A program made the position numbers and the translations under genes. Shown piece by piece: positions 10,290 through 21,313 of a DNA stretch of 64,000 nucleotides. Under the pieces are notes generated by a model that saw only the letters and a program-made list of their open reading frames with translations, had not been told where the DNA came from and did no database searches. This stretch comes from Drosophila persimilis (taxonomy: Eukaryota; Arthropoda; Insecta; Diptera; Drosophilidae): assembly GCF_003286085.1 (NCBI RefSeq), contig NW_020825346.1, positions 1,178,001 to 1,242,000 on the forward strand, in the 5' to 3' direction. Each line of letters starts with the position of its first letter. The first letter of the stretch is position 1.

Positions 10290-10803
10290 TTTACAATTAG
10301 AGAACCAGGAAACAGAGTTTATTTTTATAAATTTAGAAAATTGAGTAATCATGTTGCTTTGCGGGTTTGTTTGATTGAGAATTGAAGGCAACCGTGATGA
10401 AGGAAAAAGTGCAAAAATATCCAAAACAAACTCAGGTACAGGAGATCCAGCAGGACTACGGCAGCCACGCCACAGCCGCCAGAACGAACAAAGCTCGTTA
10501 CTCGTACTCGTTACTCGTTATGCATTCCTAATATACATATGTACATATGACTCGGTACTAGGGTTTAAAGGTATTCGCAGTTCTTGAAATGGAATTTTTT
10601 TCAAAGAATAAGTCCTTCTTTTTTATTGGAAAACAGGTTGTAAAAAAAAGAATTGTATAAATTCTATATAATAAAACTAATTGGTGCTAGAAATTGACTA
10701 AGTAACAATAAGTTCTGATGAAACGATCAGCAATTAACGTTCGCCTAACGATCCACAACTCGATGCGAGTTCGGACATCTGCTGGGGTCCTTTCACAAGC
10801 ATC
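10290..10803. other. Intergenic with poly(A) signal
   Basis: Short gap before the 3' end of the Gln/Pro-rich gene. AATAAA (minus strand) at 10622-10627 lies about 180 bases beyond its stop codon. Tandem TTACTCGT-like strings occur near 10498-10520. Confidence 0.5.
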
Positions 10804-12752
10804 TCAATGCTTCTCGTAGACGTAGCCGCCATTGGCAGCGTAGTCGGTGCCGATCTCATTCGTGGCCGTGGAGGTCGTCACTACATTTGCCGTCTGTTGG
10901 ACGATGGGTGATGGTGCGGATGGAGTGTAGCTGTTGTATGTCGGCACCTGTGGCGTATACTGAACGATTGGCTGGGGCTGGGGCTGGGCCTGAATCTGGA
11001 TGGGTGCTGGTGCTGGTGCTGGAGGTGCGGGCACAAACGATTGCTGGAACTGAACAGGAGCTGGAGCCGCGTAAGTGGTGGTTTTCTGCTGGATTGGAGC
11101 CTGGTAGCTGTAGCCACTGTATTGCTGCTGAGGCTGGGCTGGAGCACTGATGCTAACGGTCTGCTGAACTGGTTCAGGAATCGAGATCGGAGCAGTATAA
11201 GTTTGCTGAACAACGGGAGCAGGAGCAGGAGCAGTGTACTGTTGTTCCTGGACCACAGGAGCAGGAGCAGAGTAGGTCTGTTGCACCACAGGTGCAGGAG
11301 CAGAGTAGGTCTGCTGCACCACAGGAGCGGGAGCAGTGTATGTCTGTTGGACCACGGGAGCGGGTGCGCTGTACGTCTGTTCTTGGACCACAGGAGCAGG
11401 AGCAGAGTAGGTCTGCTGAACTACTGGGGCTGGAGCCTCGTATGTTTGTTCCTGGACCACTGGAGCCGGGGCAGAGTAGGTCTGCTGCACCACCGGAGCG
11501 GGAGCAGAGTAGGTCTGCTGCACCACCGGAGCGGGAGCAGAATAGGTCTGTTCCTGGATCGCAGGAGCAGGAGCAGAGTAGGTCTGTTGGACAACGGGAG
11601 CAGGGGCCGAGTATGTCTGTTGAACCACAGGAGCAGGAGCGGGATATGAATAGGTCTGTTCTTGAACCACTGGCGCGGGAGCCGAGAAGGTCTGCTGAGC
11701 TACTGGGGCTGGAGATTCGTATGTTTGTTCCTGGATCACCGGAGCGGGAGCTGAGTAGGTTTGTTGGACCACTGGAGCTGGTGCGCTGTACGTCTGTTCC
11801 TGGACCACAGGAGCAGGAGCAGAGTAGGTCTGTTGTACAACTGGTGCTGGAGCGGAGTACGTCTGTTCCTGAACCACCGGGGCAGGAGCTGTATAGGTCT
11901 GTTGGACAACTGGAGCTGGGGCAGTATAAGTCTGTTGCACAATAGGAGCGGGAGCGGGATATGAAGAGGTCTGTTCTTGAACCACAGGTGCGGGAGCCGA
12001 GTAGGTTTGTTGAACCACGGGGGCTGGTGCGCTGTACGTCTGTTCCTGAACCACTGGGGCAGGAGCAGTGTAGGTCTGTTGAATCACTGGAGCGGAGTAA
12101 GTCTGTTGAACCACCGGAGCGGGTGCAGCGGTTTGCTGCACCGTCGTTTGCACAACTGGCTCGGGAGCGGGCACGAACTGCTGGACAGGTGCCGCTGGGG
12201 GCAGATAGGCGTTGTGCACCGTGGTTTGGGTGGCAGCAATCGGCTTGGGTGCCTCATAGATCACTTGGGGAGCTGGGGCAGAGGCCTGCACTTGAACGGG
12301 AGCCGGAGCGGGAATCGAGATCTGAGCTGGAGCAGGGGCTGCGATCGAGACTTGAACTGGAGCTGGAGCTGGAGCGGTAGACTGGTATTGTCCGCCAGAC
12401 TGGATGGAGAAGCTGGCCAATGGGATGGATGCCTGAATGGACTCCACCTGGGGGAATGATTGGGACTGGACCTGATTCTGGTACTGGGGCTGGGGCTGGG
12501 GCTGGGCGATCTGCTGGTAGCTCTGGCTAGCCGAGACCTCCTTCTGCGGCAGTGGTGGAAGGTAGTTCCGGTTCGATTTCAGCAGATGACTCACATCCGG
12601 ACGGGCCTGAACGAGGGCCAGACTGCAGGCAGCCAGAACGATAAAGGCAAATGGTTTCTAGAGAGAGGAAACCATAGAAAAAATACACCAATGATTAGCA
12701 CTTGTCACCAGAAAAAAATGCAGATAGTTTGAACACAGATAGGGCTTACCAT
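10804..12752 (-). CDS. Secreted APAPVVQQTYS-repeat Gln/Pro-rich cuticle-type protein, two exons
   Basis: Coding parts are 12750-12752 (ATG only) and 10804-12657, with a 92-bp intron (donor ATG|GTAAGC, acceptor TCTCTCTAG), giving about 618 residues. The spliced start is MKPFAFIVLAACSLALVQA, a standard signal peptide, then RPDVSHL and NYLPP. A Gln/Pro-rich leader (about residues 35-170) is followed by a long tandem array of YSAPAPVVQQT and YSAPAPVVQEQT units (about 170-470) and a Gln/Pro/Ala tail. The end is TDYAANGGYVYEKH. It has the same terminal boxes as its neighbours but a Gln-rich body, which suggests cross-linkable extracellular matrix; that is inference. Several long frames on the plus strand here are shadows of the repeat. 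TATA box at 12835-12842. Confidence 0.85.
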
Positions 12753-12834
12753 CTTCACTTAGGGTCACAAAGGCACGAGGTACACCAAACGAACGAGACC
12801 GATAAACTGATGCCCATCTCAGAGCACCATCGAG

Positions 12835-12842
12835 TATTTATA
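12835..12842 (-). promoter_or_regulatory. TATA box
   Basis: TATAAATA on the minus strand, about 85 bases upstream of the ATG at 12752. Confidence 0.7.
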
Positions 12843-12849
12843 GTTACAA

Positions 12850-15800
12850 GCGTTTGTCCATATCCGCAGAGGCTTGGTTTCCTCTTAATTGGTTCGGTCC
12901 GCTCATGCAGATGGCAGTTGGAAGGTGGAAGATGGTGGACGGTGGATGGTGGAAGGTGGCAGATGACAGTTGGTACCATGGTGTAAGGTCAAGGGGGGAC
13001 ACGCGGCATGCTAATGCAGACGACCAATAATAAAATCATGCAAAACACATTTCATTTTGGTGCTGATTAATAAATGACCAAAACGCACGACGCTGCTATT
13101 CCAACAATGGCACAATGGCCTAGCCCCAACCAAAGAGCCCGGACAACAGAGATACAGATAGAGAGCCTAATCCTAAACTTGATAGCACACCGGAGCAAAG
13201 CGAAGGCGGAAAACGAGATGCCAAAACTGCTGTGCGACTGTGCAAAAATGGTTTAAATATTTATCAATCGCTTGTTGCCTGGACTATCCCGACACCCGAC
13301 GCCCGACGCTCGATCTGTTCATTTGCTTCTGTATCTGGGCAATTGACACCTTCGATGGATGGATGGATGGGTGCGTAATGAGCTAAGTGCATTGACTTGG
13401 ACCTGTATTCCCCCATTGCAGATGGACATGCGAGGTGCTGTCTATTAGCTAAGAGGTTCAACGCTTGGGTGTTGTATATAGGTTTTAGTATAGTGGCAAA
13501 ACGACGTGTGGTAGAGGAGTGAAAGGTTGCCTTTAAAATAATTGGTGCAAAGATCTAAAAACTATATAGTATTTCGAATATATGCGAGTATAGAAAAAGA
13601 TTTGATTGAAATGTAATTAGATATATGCAACTTAGACATTGTTATACGCAGGGTATGACCAAAGAGCAATGATACACGATTTTTATACCCGATACTCAAA
13701 ATGAGTATTGGGGTATATTAGATTTGTGGTAAAAGTGGATGTGTGTAACGTCCAGACGGAGGAGAGCCATACTGACTTAGTATCGGGTATAACTGTAGAG
13801 TTGCGGTGTCCGCAGCAACTCACAACGTTCCCCCTCGTTAAAGGGTGGCTTTAGGCTCATTACATTTTTGTTGAAAGACCACAGGAGAGCGTTGGGCTCT
13901 ACCCATTTTAATATTTATATTATCGTTGGAATGAAAAGGCTATGATGGGCTGAGAATAGGTTTGGATATGATACGTTAAGAAAAAGTCTAAAACAAGTTA
14001 GGATATGATATCATAGGATTTGGGTAACTGAAATAGTGACAAAAATTGAATAAGAATATTATGTTGGTACGATGAGCTATAAACTGGGATACATATGTAC
14101 ATTTATGGTGGTACGTAGAGAATTTTGTGGATTATGTTCCAAAGTTTACACAAGAAGGAGAATAATTCGAAGAACCCTTAAAGATATACAAGTATGTACA
14201 TTTGTATATTACGAAAAAGGGGAGTCTTTCATAGTTTATTTACTTTATTTACTATTACTAATTATTTAAGGACTGCAACTAAAGTTATCCAATGCAGTGA
14301 CAGAAATATTTCTCTCAACTGGAGACATGTGCGGGCCCAACCTTCGGACATTTGCAACGGCCCATAAGTTACGTACGATTTGGGGGCCTCCGATTGTTTG
14401 GTAGATATGATCATGATCTTCATACCGATGTTTTATGCATGCGTTTCGTAGGCGTGCTTAGGCGATCATAGATAAGTTCGTTATGCGGCGGCTTACAAAT
14501 GCGATGGCCCCTAGAAGAAGCCAAAGACCAGCCCGAAAATTGAATCATTGTAATGATAATACTGTTGCGGCGATTATGGGAGATATCCGAGGCGGATACT
14601 TCTGCGCCTGGCGGCTCAAAACACGCGCCACGCACCTCACACCACACCAGCCGCGAAAATGAAGTTAAAAATTATAAAACAAAGCCAAAGCCAACAGAAA
14701 ATGTCGAGTTGAGGGCCCCTGCCAACCCCGGGCACAGTTTGGCTTAATTATGACTAATAGCTGTGCGAACAGCCTCCATCACCATCTTCATATTCATCTG
14801 CAGCTCCATCTCCCCGTCAGAGTCCCCCATCCATTCGCTGGCGTGGTAACTCTTTCGCGGAAAAATTAAAATCAAGCTCCATAAATATTCAAAACTGAGA
14901 AGAAAAAAAAATTGCAACAATCTTATGAATTGAATTGAATAGCTAAACAATGAAACTGAAAAGTAGTAGAAACAGAAACAGATACGATACCCCACCAACA
15001 TGATTTGCATAAAACAACGAATGGTCAAAAAGTTTAACAGCTGCAAAACGATCCGATCTCTGGAAGCCGAAACCCAAAACCGAAAATGGAGAATCGCTGA
15101 TGGGAGTGGGAGTGTGGGAGGCCTCTTCCATTTATGAGGGACTGAGGAGACAGACAAAGAACGACAAAGGGTCTTATTTTGAAGCCAGTTTTTAAACATT
15201 TCCCCCCTCTTTGGAAGACTCTTGTAAATCCATACAATGAAGATCATAAAACTAAGTAAAATCTTGCACAAAAAAAAAAAATGGATACACCAAATAAATA
15301 AATAATTCAGTGGGAATATCAAGAAAAAGATGAATAGGAATTAATAAAGTCTTTGTTGTACCTAAAACGAATCTTTTGATTACAATTTATACGATCTTTG
15401 AATAGGAAAGCCCATAAAGGGAATATGAATACATCTAAAATATACATACTCGTACGATCGAATTGAAGACTCCTTTCCATTCTGTAAGTACTATGAAGAG
15501 GGTATTTTTGTAGATAGAGAATATAAACCTAACAAATTAGTGTTATAAGCCATTAGCAGTTTACCTAGTGACAAAATAGTTAGGAAGTTGATTCAGAGAT
15601 ATAGTATTTATCGTTCTCAATCGCTTGATAAAACATTTCGGCTAAAAATTATGACCAATATATGCACCTCTGACCGACATATAATCCCTAACAATAATGT
15701 ATAATATATAAATATATCTAAGGTAAAAACGTGCCCAGTGCAACTACATATATGGGGCAATAGACTGACCAATTTTCTCCAATAAAATATGTTCTCAGAA

Positions 15801-16473
15801 TAAAATCCAGAATTTTCTGCAAGATTGTCCATAGTACTCTTCAAAGACTGTTTAAATCTGTTGTGAACAGATTGCTTTATTGCTTTATTGTTAACATGTT
15901 AACATTTCCTAATAACTGATCAATTAGCAAACATATGTAGATTTCGCACTCTGAGCACTCCAGCTATATCTATACATCTTTGAATGAAAGGGTATGCTAT
16001 TAATGGGGTCTTCTCTTTGCTATTTCTTATTCAAAAGTATAGTTTCAAGATCCTAGAGTTTATTTTATGCCGAAACAGAGGTGTAAGCACCTCCACCTAC
16101 TCATCTCCTTTTGGCAAGTCTTTTATCGCCCTAGAGCCAATAAATTATGTATGCAATTGACGTATGATTTTGTGATACATGGGTATGCATAAAAACATGT
16201 TTCCATTCGCATGGGGTGTACGAGTATACAATGTGTATCATCCAAAGCGACACAGTGTCTCTCGTTTATGGATGCCTGTCAACGTCAAAGAGCTCTATTA
16301 GCATAAAGACAAACATGTTGTCTGTTTCGCGTTAATGCCCATAAACCAAATAAATAAAGAAACAAACGCAAAAAACAGGTTGTTGCTGTTGATACAAAAA
16401 GATTGATAATAATTTATAATGAACTCGTCTCTGGCTCGAGCTGATCCAAACAGGCCTATAAAACCATCGTAAC
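12850..16473. other. Intergenic, 3.6 kb, one Helitron remnant
   Basis: No supported gene. Holds a GGATGG/GGTGGA-rich patch (12920-12960) and a DINE-1-like remnant (13681-13840), then long AT-rich DNA. Open frames at 14744-15322 (minus) are Phe/Leu-rich translations of A/T-rich DNA without domain or codon character. Confidence 0.5.
13681..13840 (+). mobile_element. DINE-1/INE-1-like Helitron remnant, internally deleted
   Basis: The left end TTTTATACCCGATACTC with its mirrored GAGTATTGGGGTAT, followed by TAGATTTGTGGTAAAAGTGG and a GTAACG...CAGACGGA segment, matches my recollection of the 5' end of DINE-1/INE-1 elements. The right end has a hairpin with arms GAGTTGC and GCAACTC (13798-13821) followed by ACAACGTTCCCCCTCGTT, like the Helitron 3' terminus. 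Only about 160 bp remain, so the middle is missing. Assignment rests on memory of the family and needs a repeat-library match. Confidence 0.6.
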
Positions 16474-17691
16474 TCACTTGACCCGCTGATAGACGTAGCC
16501 GCCATTTGCCCCATACATGGTGTCGCCGCTTTTCGGTGACTCCGTGCTTGCCTGTGATTCTACAGGCTGTGGCTGCGGATATTTCTCCGGTTCGGCGTCC
16601 TCCTCCTCCATGGGTTTCTCTGGCTCGTCAGCGAATGCCTGCGGTCCAGGTCCCCCAAAGCCGGTTCCGAACTGCTGAAACGGATTAGAGCCCTGTGGCT
16701 GTGGTCCACCAAATCCGGGAGGCACATTAAATCCCGCGTGACTTTGTTGGAAGGGCGACTGCGATCCAGGAATGGGCAGGCCTTGGTTGGTCAGATAATC
16801 TGGTGGGAATGGGCCGGGGAATGGATTACCCTGTTGAGGGAATGAACCACCCTGTCCTGGGAATGGACTACCCTGTCCTGGGAATGGACCTGCCTGCCCT
16901 GGGAAAGGACCTGCCTGCCCTGGGAATGGACTACCCTGTCCTGGGAATGGACCTGCCTGCCCTGGGAAAGGACCTGCCTGCCCTGGAAATAGACTACCCT
17001 GTCCTGGGAATGGACCTCCCTGCTCTGGGAATGGACTACCCGGTCCTGGGAATGGACCTCCCTGCCCTGGGAATGTACTACCCTGTCCTGGGAATGGACC
17101 TGCTTGTCCTGGGAATGGGCCTCCCTGTCCTGGGAATGTACCACCCTGTCCTGGGAATGGACCTCCTTGTCCAGGGAATGGACCTCCCTGTCCTGGAAAG
17201 GGACCTCCTTGTCCTGGGAATGGACCAATCTGTCCACCATTAGGGAACGGACCACCCTGTGGGAAGGGTGCCCCTTGTGGTGGCTGCTGTATGGCCGCAT
17301 TCGGTGGACCGCTTCCAAACGGATTTCCATTAGGATCCACGGATTCCTGGGGTCCACCAAAGCCAAAGTAGGGCGGGTAGATGGGCAGAGGGAAGTTGGG
17401 CGGCTGGGCGGGCGGCGGCGGCACATTATTCCCCGTGGGAACCGCATAGCCCGGGGGCAGAGGCAGACCCGCACTCGGATAGAAGCCATTGGCGTCATTG
17501 GAATGTCCCTCAGGATCGTGTTCGTGTTCTTCATGTTCGCGATGAAGGAGGGGCGTCTCCTGATGATCTACAGACTGCAGTGACTCCTCCTCTTCTGGCG
17601 TGGGGGGAATGTAGTCCTTGGGTAGGTGACTCACATCGCTCTTGATCAGCGGCAGCAGGAGTAAAGCTAGGAATAGTGGCCACCGGTCCAT
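16474..17691 (-). CDS. Secreted PFPGQGG-repeat Gly/Pro-rich matrix protein
   Basis: Single-exon frame of 405 residues with a real ATG at 17689-17691. This is the only one of the six cluster members without an intron after the start codon. Signal peptide MDRWPLFLALLLLPLIKS is followed at once by DVSHLPKDYIPP, a YIPP variant of the YLPP box. Residues of about 25-65 are acidic/His-rich (EEEESLQ, EHEEHEHDPEG). A Pro/Gly segment leads into a tandem array of 7-8-residue PFPGQGG/PFPGQAG units (roughly residues 145-290). An acidic patch (EPEKPMEEEDAEPEK) precedes the end DTMYGANGGYVYQRVK. The body looks like an elastic or hydrogel matrix protein; that is analogy only. TATA-like CTTATAAG at 17761-17768. 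Confidence 0.85.
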   Translation of the reverse strand: MDRWPLFLALLLLPLIKSDVSHLPKDYIPPTPEEEESLQSVDHQETPLLHREHEEHEHDPEGHSNDANGFYPSAGLPLPPGYAVPTGNNVPPPPAQPPNFPLPIYPPYFGFGGPQESVDPNGNPFGSGPPNAAIQQPPQGAPFPQGGPFPNGGQIGPFPGQGGPFPGQGGPFPGQGGPFPGQGGTFPGQGGPFPGQAGPFPGQGSTFPGQGGPFPGPGSPFPEQGGPFPGQGSLFPGQAGPFPGQAGPFPGQGSPFPGQAGPFPGQAGPFPGQGSPFPGQGGSFPQQGNPFPGPFPPDYLTNQGLPIPGSQSPFQQSHAGFNVPPGFGGPQPQGSNPFQQFGTGFGGPGPQAFADEPEKPMEEEDAEPEKYPQPQPVESQASTESPKSGDTMYGANGGYVYQRVK

Positions 17692-17760
17692 CTTGGGGGC
17701 TCAACTTCGACCTTCAACAACGGTGGGGACTGTGCGGCCTCGGTCCGCGCACTGGGCTCT

Positions 17761-17768
17761 CTTATAAG
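17761..17768 (-). promoter_or_regulatory. TATA box
   Basis: CTTATAAG about 70 bases upstream of the ATG at 17691; it reads TATAAG on the minus strand. Confidence 0.55.
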
Positions 17769-17774
17769 ACTTTT

Positions 17775-18691
17775 TTGGATGCCGCCTCGAGGCTTACATA
17801 AACGGCTCTTCATCTCCATCGCTGGGCTCGTTCCGGCTTCGTCTACAGCTTCGGTTCATTTCACTTTCCATTTCCATTTCGCGAACGGAAATTGCTTTGC
17901 ATCACAATAAAGGTTCCATAAATAGTCCCGCAGATCTGGCCCCAGGGGGATAGTGCTGGAACAGACTGTTCCATGCGTTTGAACTATAAAAATTAATTAG
18001 GCAGGCAGACTTTACAGACAGAAAATAATAACATGCAGACATCCAATGTCCAAAGCAATTTTGCATAAAGCGGTGGAAAGATGAAGAGAGAAGAAATCAT
18101 TTCTCTGGAGTTGAAAGAAAGCCAAATTTTGGATGGATTGTATAGCAGAGAATACATTAAGGAATGACGAAAAAATTAGGCCTTAATTTGTTTAAGGATA
18201 TTTACAATTCAATTTCAGGTACAACATCGAATAAAAACATAAGCTCTTTGAGAAGAATGCAACCTTTCAAATTGCGACAGAGAGTAAAGCTTCATTTCAG
18301 AACTCCAGGAGTACAGCTTTGTGGCTGTTGAATTTGTATCCTAGATAAAGCTCGTAAAGACCATATCAACTGTTCCACAAAGCTCGCTTTTGACCCTTTC
18401 AAGCTATTGAAAGCCTTTTGAGCTTTTATGCTGCGCATCAGATCATAAGCTTTAAATCAGCCCCGAAAAACAACCCCATAAAAGCTTGCGTTACAGCTTT
18501 AAAGCTTTCCACAAAACTTTATATCGTCAAAAGCTTTGCAATTCCTAAAGCAAAGCCCATCTCAAAGTCGGTTGAAATAATTGTTGCTTCTGTTTTTAGA
18601 ACATTTTCATTTACTTTGTTAATGAAAAAAAAAAAGAAAAACAAATTCACACAAAGAAGAGTTATTTACAGTGGATCAGTTTTTCAGCTTC
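17775..18691. other. Intergenic, no gene recognised
   Basis: A/T-rich. AAAGCTTT and AAGCTTT motifs recur between 18240 and 18560 (for example 18479-18510), giving a weak AGCTTT-rich texture but no clear tandem unit. Nothing coding supported. Confidence 0.45.
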
Positions 18692-19460
18692 TTACTTCCT
18701 GTAGACATAGCCGCCGTTGGAGGCGTATTGGGTGCCCACATCCTGGGAGTAGCTCACGGAGGGAGCAGAGTACGACTGCTGCTGGTAGGCCGGAGCGGAG
18801 TACGACTGCTGCTGGTAGGCCGGAGCAGAGTACGACTGCTGCTGGTAGGCCGGAGCGGAGTAGCTGACGGATGGGGCAGAGTAGCTCACGGAGGGAGCTG
18901 GGGCCGAATAGCTAACGGAGGGAGCAGAGTAGCTGACCGATGGAGCAGAATATGTCTGCTGGACAGCTGGGGCCGAGTAGCTCACGGACGGGGCCGAGTA
19001 GCTCACGGATGGAGCCGAGTAGGTCCTCTGGACAGCTGGAGCGGAGTAGGTCTGCTGAACGGGGGGCAGATACTCGTTGCTGGGGGCGGCATAGGTCTGC
19101 TGCTGGATGGCTGGGGCCGAATACGTCTGCTGGATGGCCGGTGCGGAGTACGTCTGCTGCTGGATGGCTGGGGCCGAGTACGTCTGCTGGATGGCCGGTG
19201 CGGAGTAGCTCACCGATGGAGCCGCGTATGAGTTCTGGACAGGTGGCAGGTACTCGTTACTGGGGGCCAGGTGGCTGACATCGGCGGCCGCGCAGGCGAA
19301 CAGGGCGAACACAATGAGGAGTTTCTGCAAGAAGGAGGGGAGACACACGTTACACAAACACAAATTACACCAAAGCACTTGCAAAAAATATAATACGAGT
19401 ACAAAATATAGCCAGTGGAAACAAAAGACTATTTGCGGGCTAAGAGCAGGCACTGACCAT
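18692..19460 (-). CDS. Secreted SVSYSAPA/QQTYSAPA-repeat cuticle-type protein, two exons
   Basis: Coding parts are 19458-19460 (ATG only) and 18692-19324, with a 133-bp intron (donor ATG|GTCAGT, acceptor TTCTTGCAG), giving about 211 residues. The splice gives MKLLIVFALFACAAA then DVSHLAPSNEYLPP. The body is made of YSAPAIQQ, SVSYSAPS and YQQQSYSAPA units. A second SNEYLPPVQ box lies near residue 80, suggesting an internal duplication of the N-terminal region. The end is TQYASNGGYVYRK. From memory it resembles D. melanogaster CG11350-type proteins, not verified. The frame stays open into the intron, but that translation is not signal-like as a start. TATA box at 19548-19554. Confidence 0.85.
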
Positions 19461-19547
19461 GTTTGATATGGCTGAGAGTGATTGGCGACGACTGTGCTGG
19501 ACGAGCTAGAGGCTGAGACTGATGCCGTTCCCTAAAGCGGTCTGGCA

Positions 19548-19554
19548 ATTTATA
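19548..19554 (-). promoter_or_regulatory. TATA box
   Basis: TATAAAT on the minus strand, about 90 bases upstream of the ATG at 19460. Confidence 0.7.
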
Positions 19555-19559
19555 GTCGA

Positions 19560-21275
19560 AGCAGAAGAGTCGAAGAAAAGCCCCTGCCCAGAGGTTGCCT
19601 TGCAGCAGCCAAAGAAGCGAAGCGGCAGCAGAAGTCGCAACATATAAATTTTAGGGCGAACCAGCAACTGTCTGGAACGAGATTAAGGTATTGTGGCAGA
19701 AAAAAAAGAGTGAAATATAAATAAAATTTAACATAAACCAAAAAAAAATCACACACGCGTAAACGAGTTTAACTCATTTACAAAATAGTTTTCCGCAACG
19801 GGTTTCAGCACGGGCAACGGATCATGCATGGGCGGCATGGAGCATCAGGCTTCAGGCAACAGGCAACGGACTCTTATGAACTACTTTGGGACCTACTTTG
19901 GTTAGGTCTTCAATCAAGCCGATTAACCGGCTCCATGGGCGGAGGGGACCCCGCCCGCACATGACGAGCTCTGGGTTGAGTTTTTTTTTTTGGTTTTTGT
20001 TGCCTCGGTTGTGGGTTCCACTAATTAACATTCAATTTAACACTTTATGGATATATGAAACCCGCAACCTTTGGGCCAATATGCGGTTGACCGCATAAAT
20101 GGGCTACGGCGAAGCAGCATGAACCCCAATGGAAAGATCCATGCATATGGCCTTGCCTGACAGCCAGCCAGATTGATTGCACCAAAAGAACGAGCCGCGT
20201 GGAAGCCAACCTGGGGCCCGCTCTCAGCGAGCACTTTCTAAAAACCCATCAAGAAGACGCTCCCATCCGAACCGATGCGATCCGTGGACGGCCTTGAGAA
20301 TGCCTTAGAGTTACGAGCGGAATGGCGAGCTTTACATAATAATCATGAGCCATGAGCCCGGCTCCAGTCGGGGCAGCCATCCAGCCATCCGGGCAGTCGG
20401 GCAGATCAACTTTTACTTTGGCCACCAATGCAGATCTCTGTTTTTGTGCCCATGAACTTGAAATGGAACCGGAAAAGGCACTCAAAAACATGTGGCCACG
20501 GCTAGGAAGGGAAGGGTATGGAGGAGGTGAGCATGGGAGGCATGACAGCATGTTGCATGGGCCTGTTGCAGTGCTGGTGCGTGAGAGTTGAGCATGAGCG
20601 GTAACTGTAGAATCACGATGATCAGGTTAATGATGAGATCACAGCCACAGGGAAGAGCAGGTAGTGGCAAAGGAAGATGTAGAGGGGAGCTGTGTTCTGT
20701 GAGAAATGTGATCTGTTAACAGATCAGATTTCGAAGCAAAGATCATAAAAGGGATCCTGTATAGCGAGCACGAACTAATGATTGAGTAACTGGTGTTATG
20801 TGGTCGGGAAATGGAAACGTATTTAACAAGTGCGAGAATTGTTAACAGGAATTAGGAATTGTTTTACAGTGGCATTTTAAACAGATGAATCATTTTTAAA
20901 CGTTTTTCAAGTAAATTGAAAGTCGACACCACCTAGAGATTCGTCCGATATTTTACTCATATCAACGTGAGCGAATAACGCGATTCGTCGAGTGAGCGAA
21001 ACGAGTGTGCAGTGGACTTGACCCCTAGTACATACAAATTATGGATTATTGGAGTTCCTTTACTTTTCTTCAAGAATGGTACCAAAATTAGTGCGTATCG
21101 AGACAGTGTGCAGAAAGACAGATCAGATTTGGTGATCTTTAAGCAATGATCGGTTCTTATTGATCTTTTTAATGGAAGGATCTGTTACATCTAGGTATGT
21201 ATATATTACCATTGATCCGTTCGGTCCATTCCCATCAAAAGTACCAGAAAATAATCGATTCGGTTGATGAGATTA
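19560..21275. other. Intergenic, no gene recognised
   Basis: No supported coding region. Open frames at 20249-20591 on both strands lack domains. A short GTCGAGTGAGCGAAACGAG string near 20978-21003 resembles the GCGAAGCGAG patches at 5653-5735 and 42236-42345. Confidence 0.45.
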
Positions 21276-21291
21276 TTTATTATTATTTATT
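21276..21291 (-). terminator. Tandem poly(A) signals
   Basis: Two AATAAA hexamers on the minus strand (21276-21281 and 21286-21291), 25-40 bases past the stop codon at 21314. Confidence 0.65.
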
Positions 21292-21313
21292 TTGGAACTC
21301 TTAAAGACTAAAC

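Noticed and set aside
11041..12459. Several plus-strand frames of 139-217 codons opposite the APAPVVQQ gene
   Set aside because: Same shadow effect over tandem repeats; the minus-strand frame has signal peptide, conserved ends, splice sites and TATA box.
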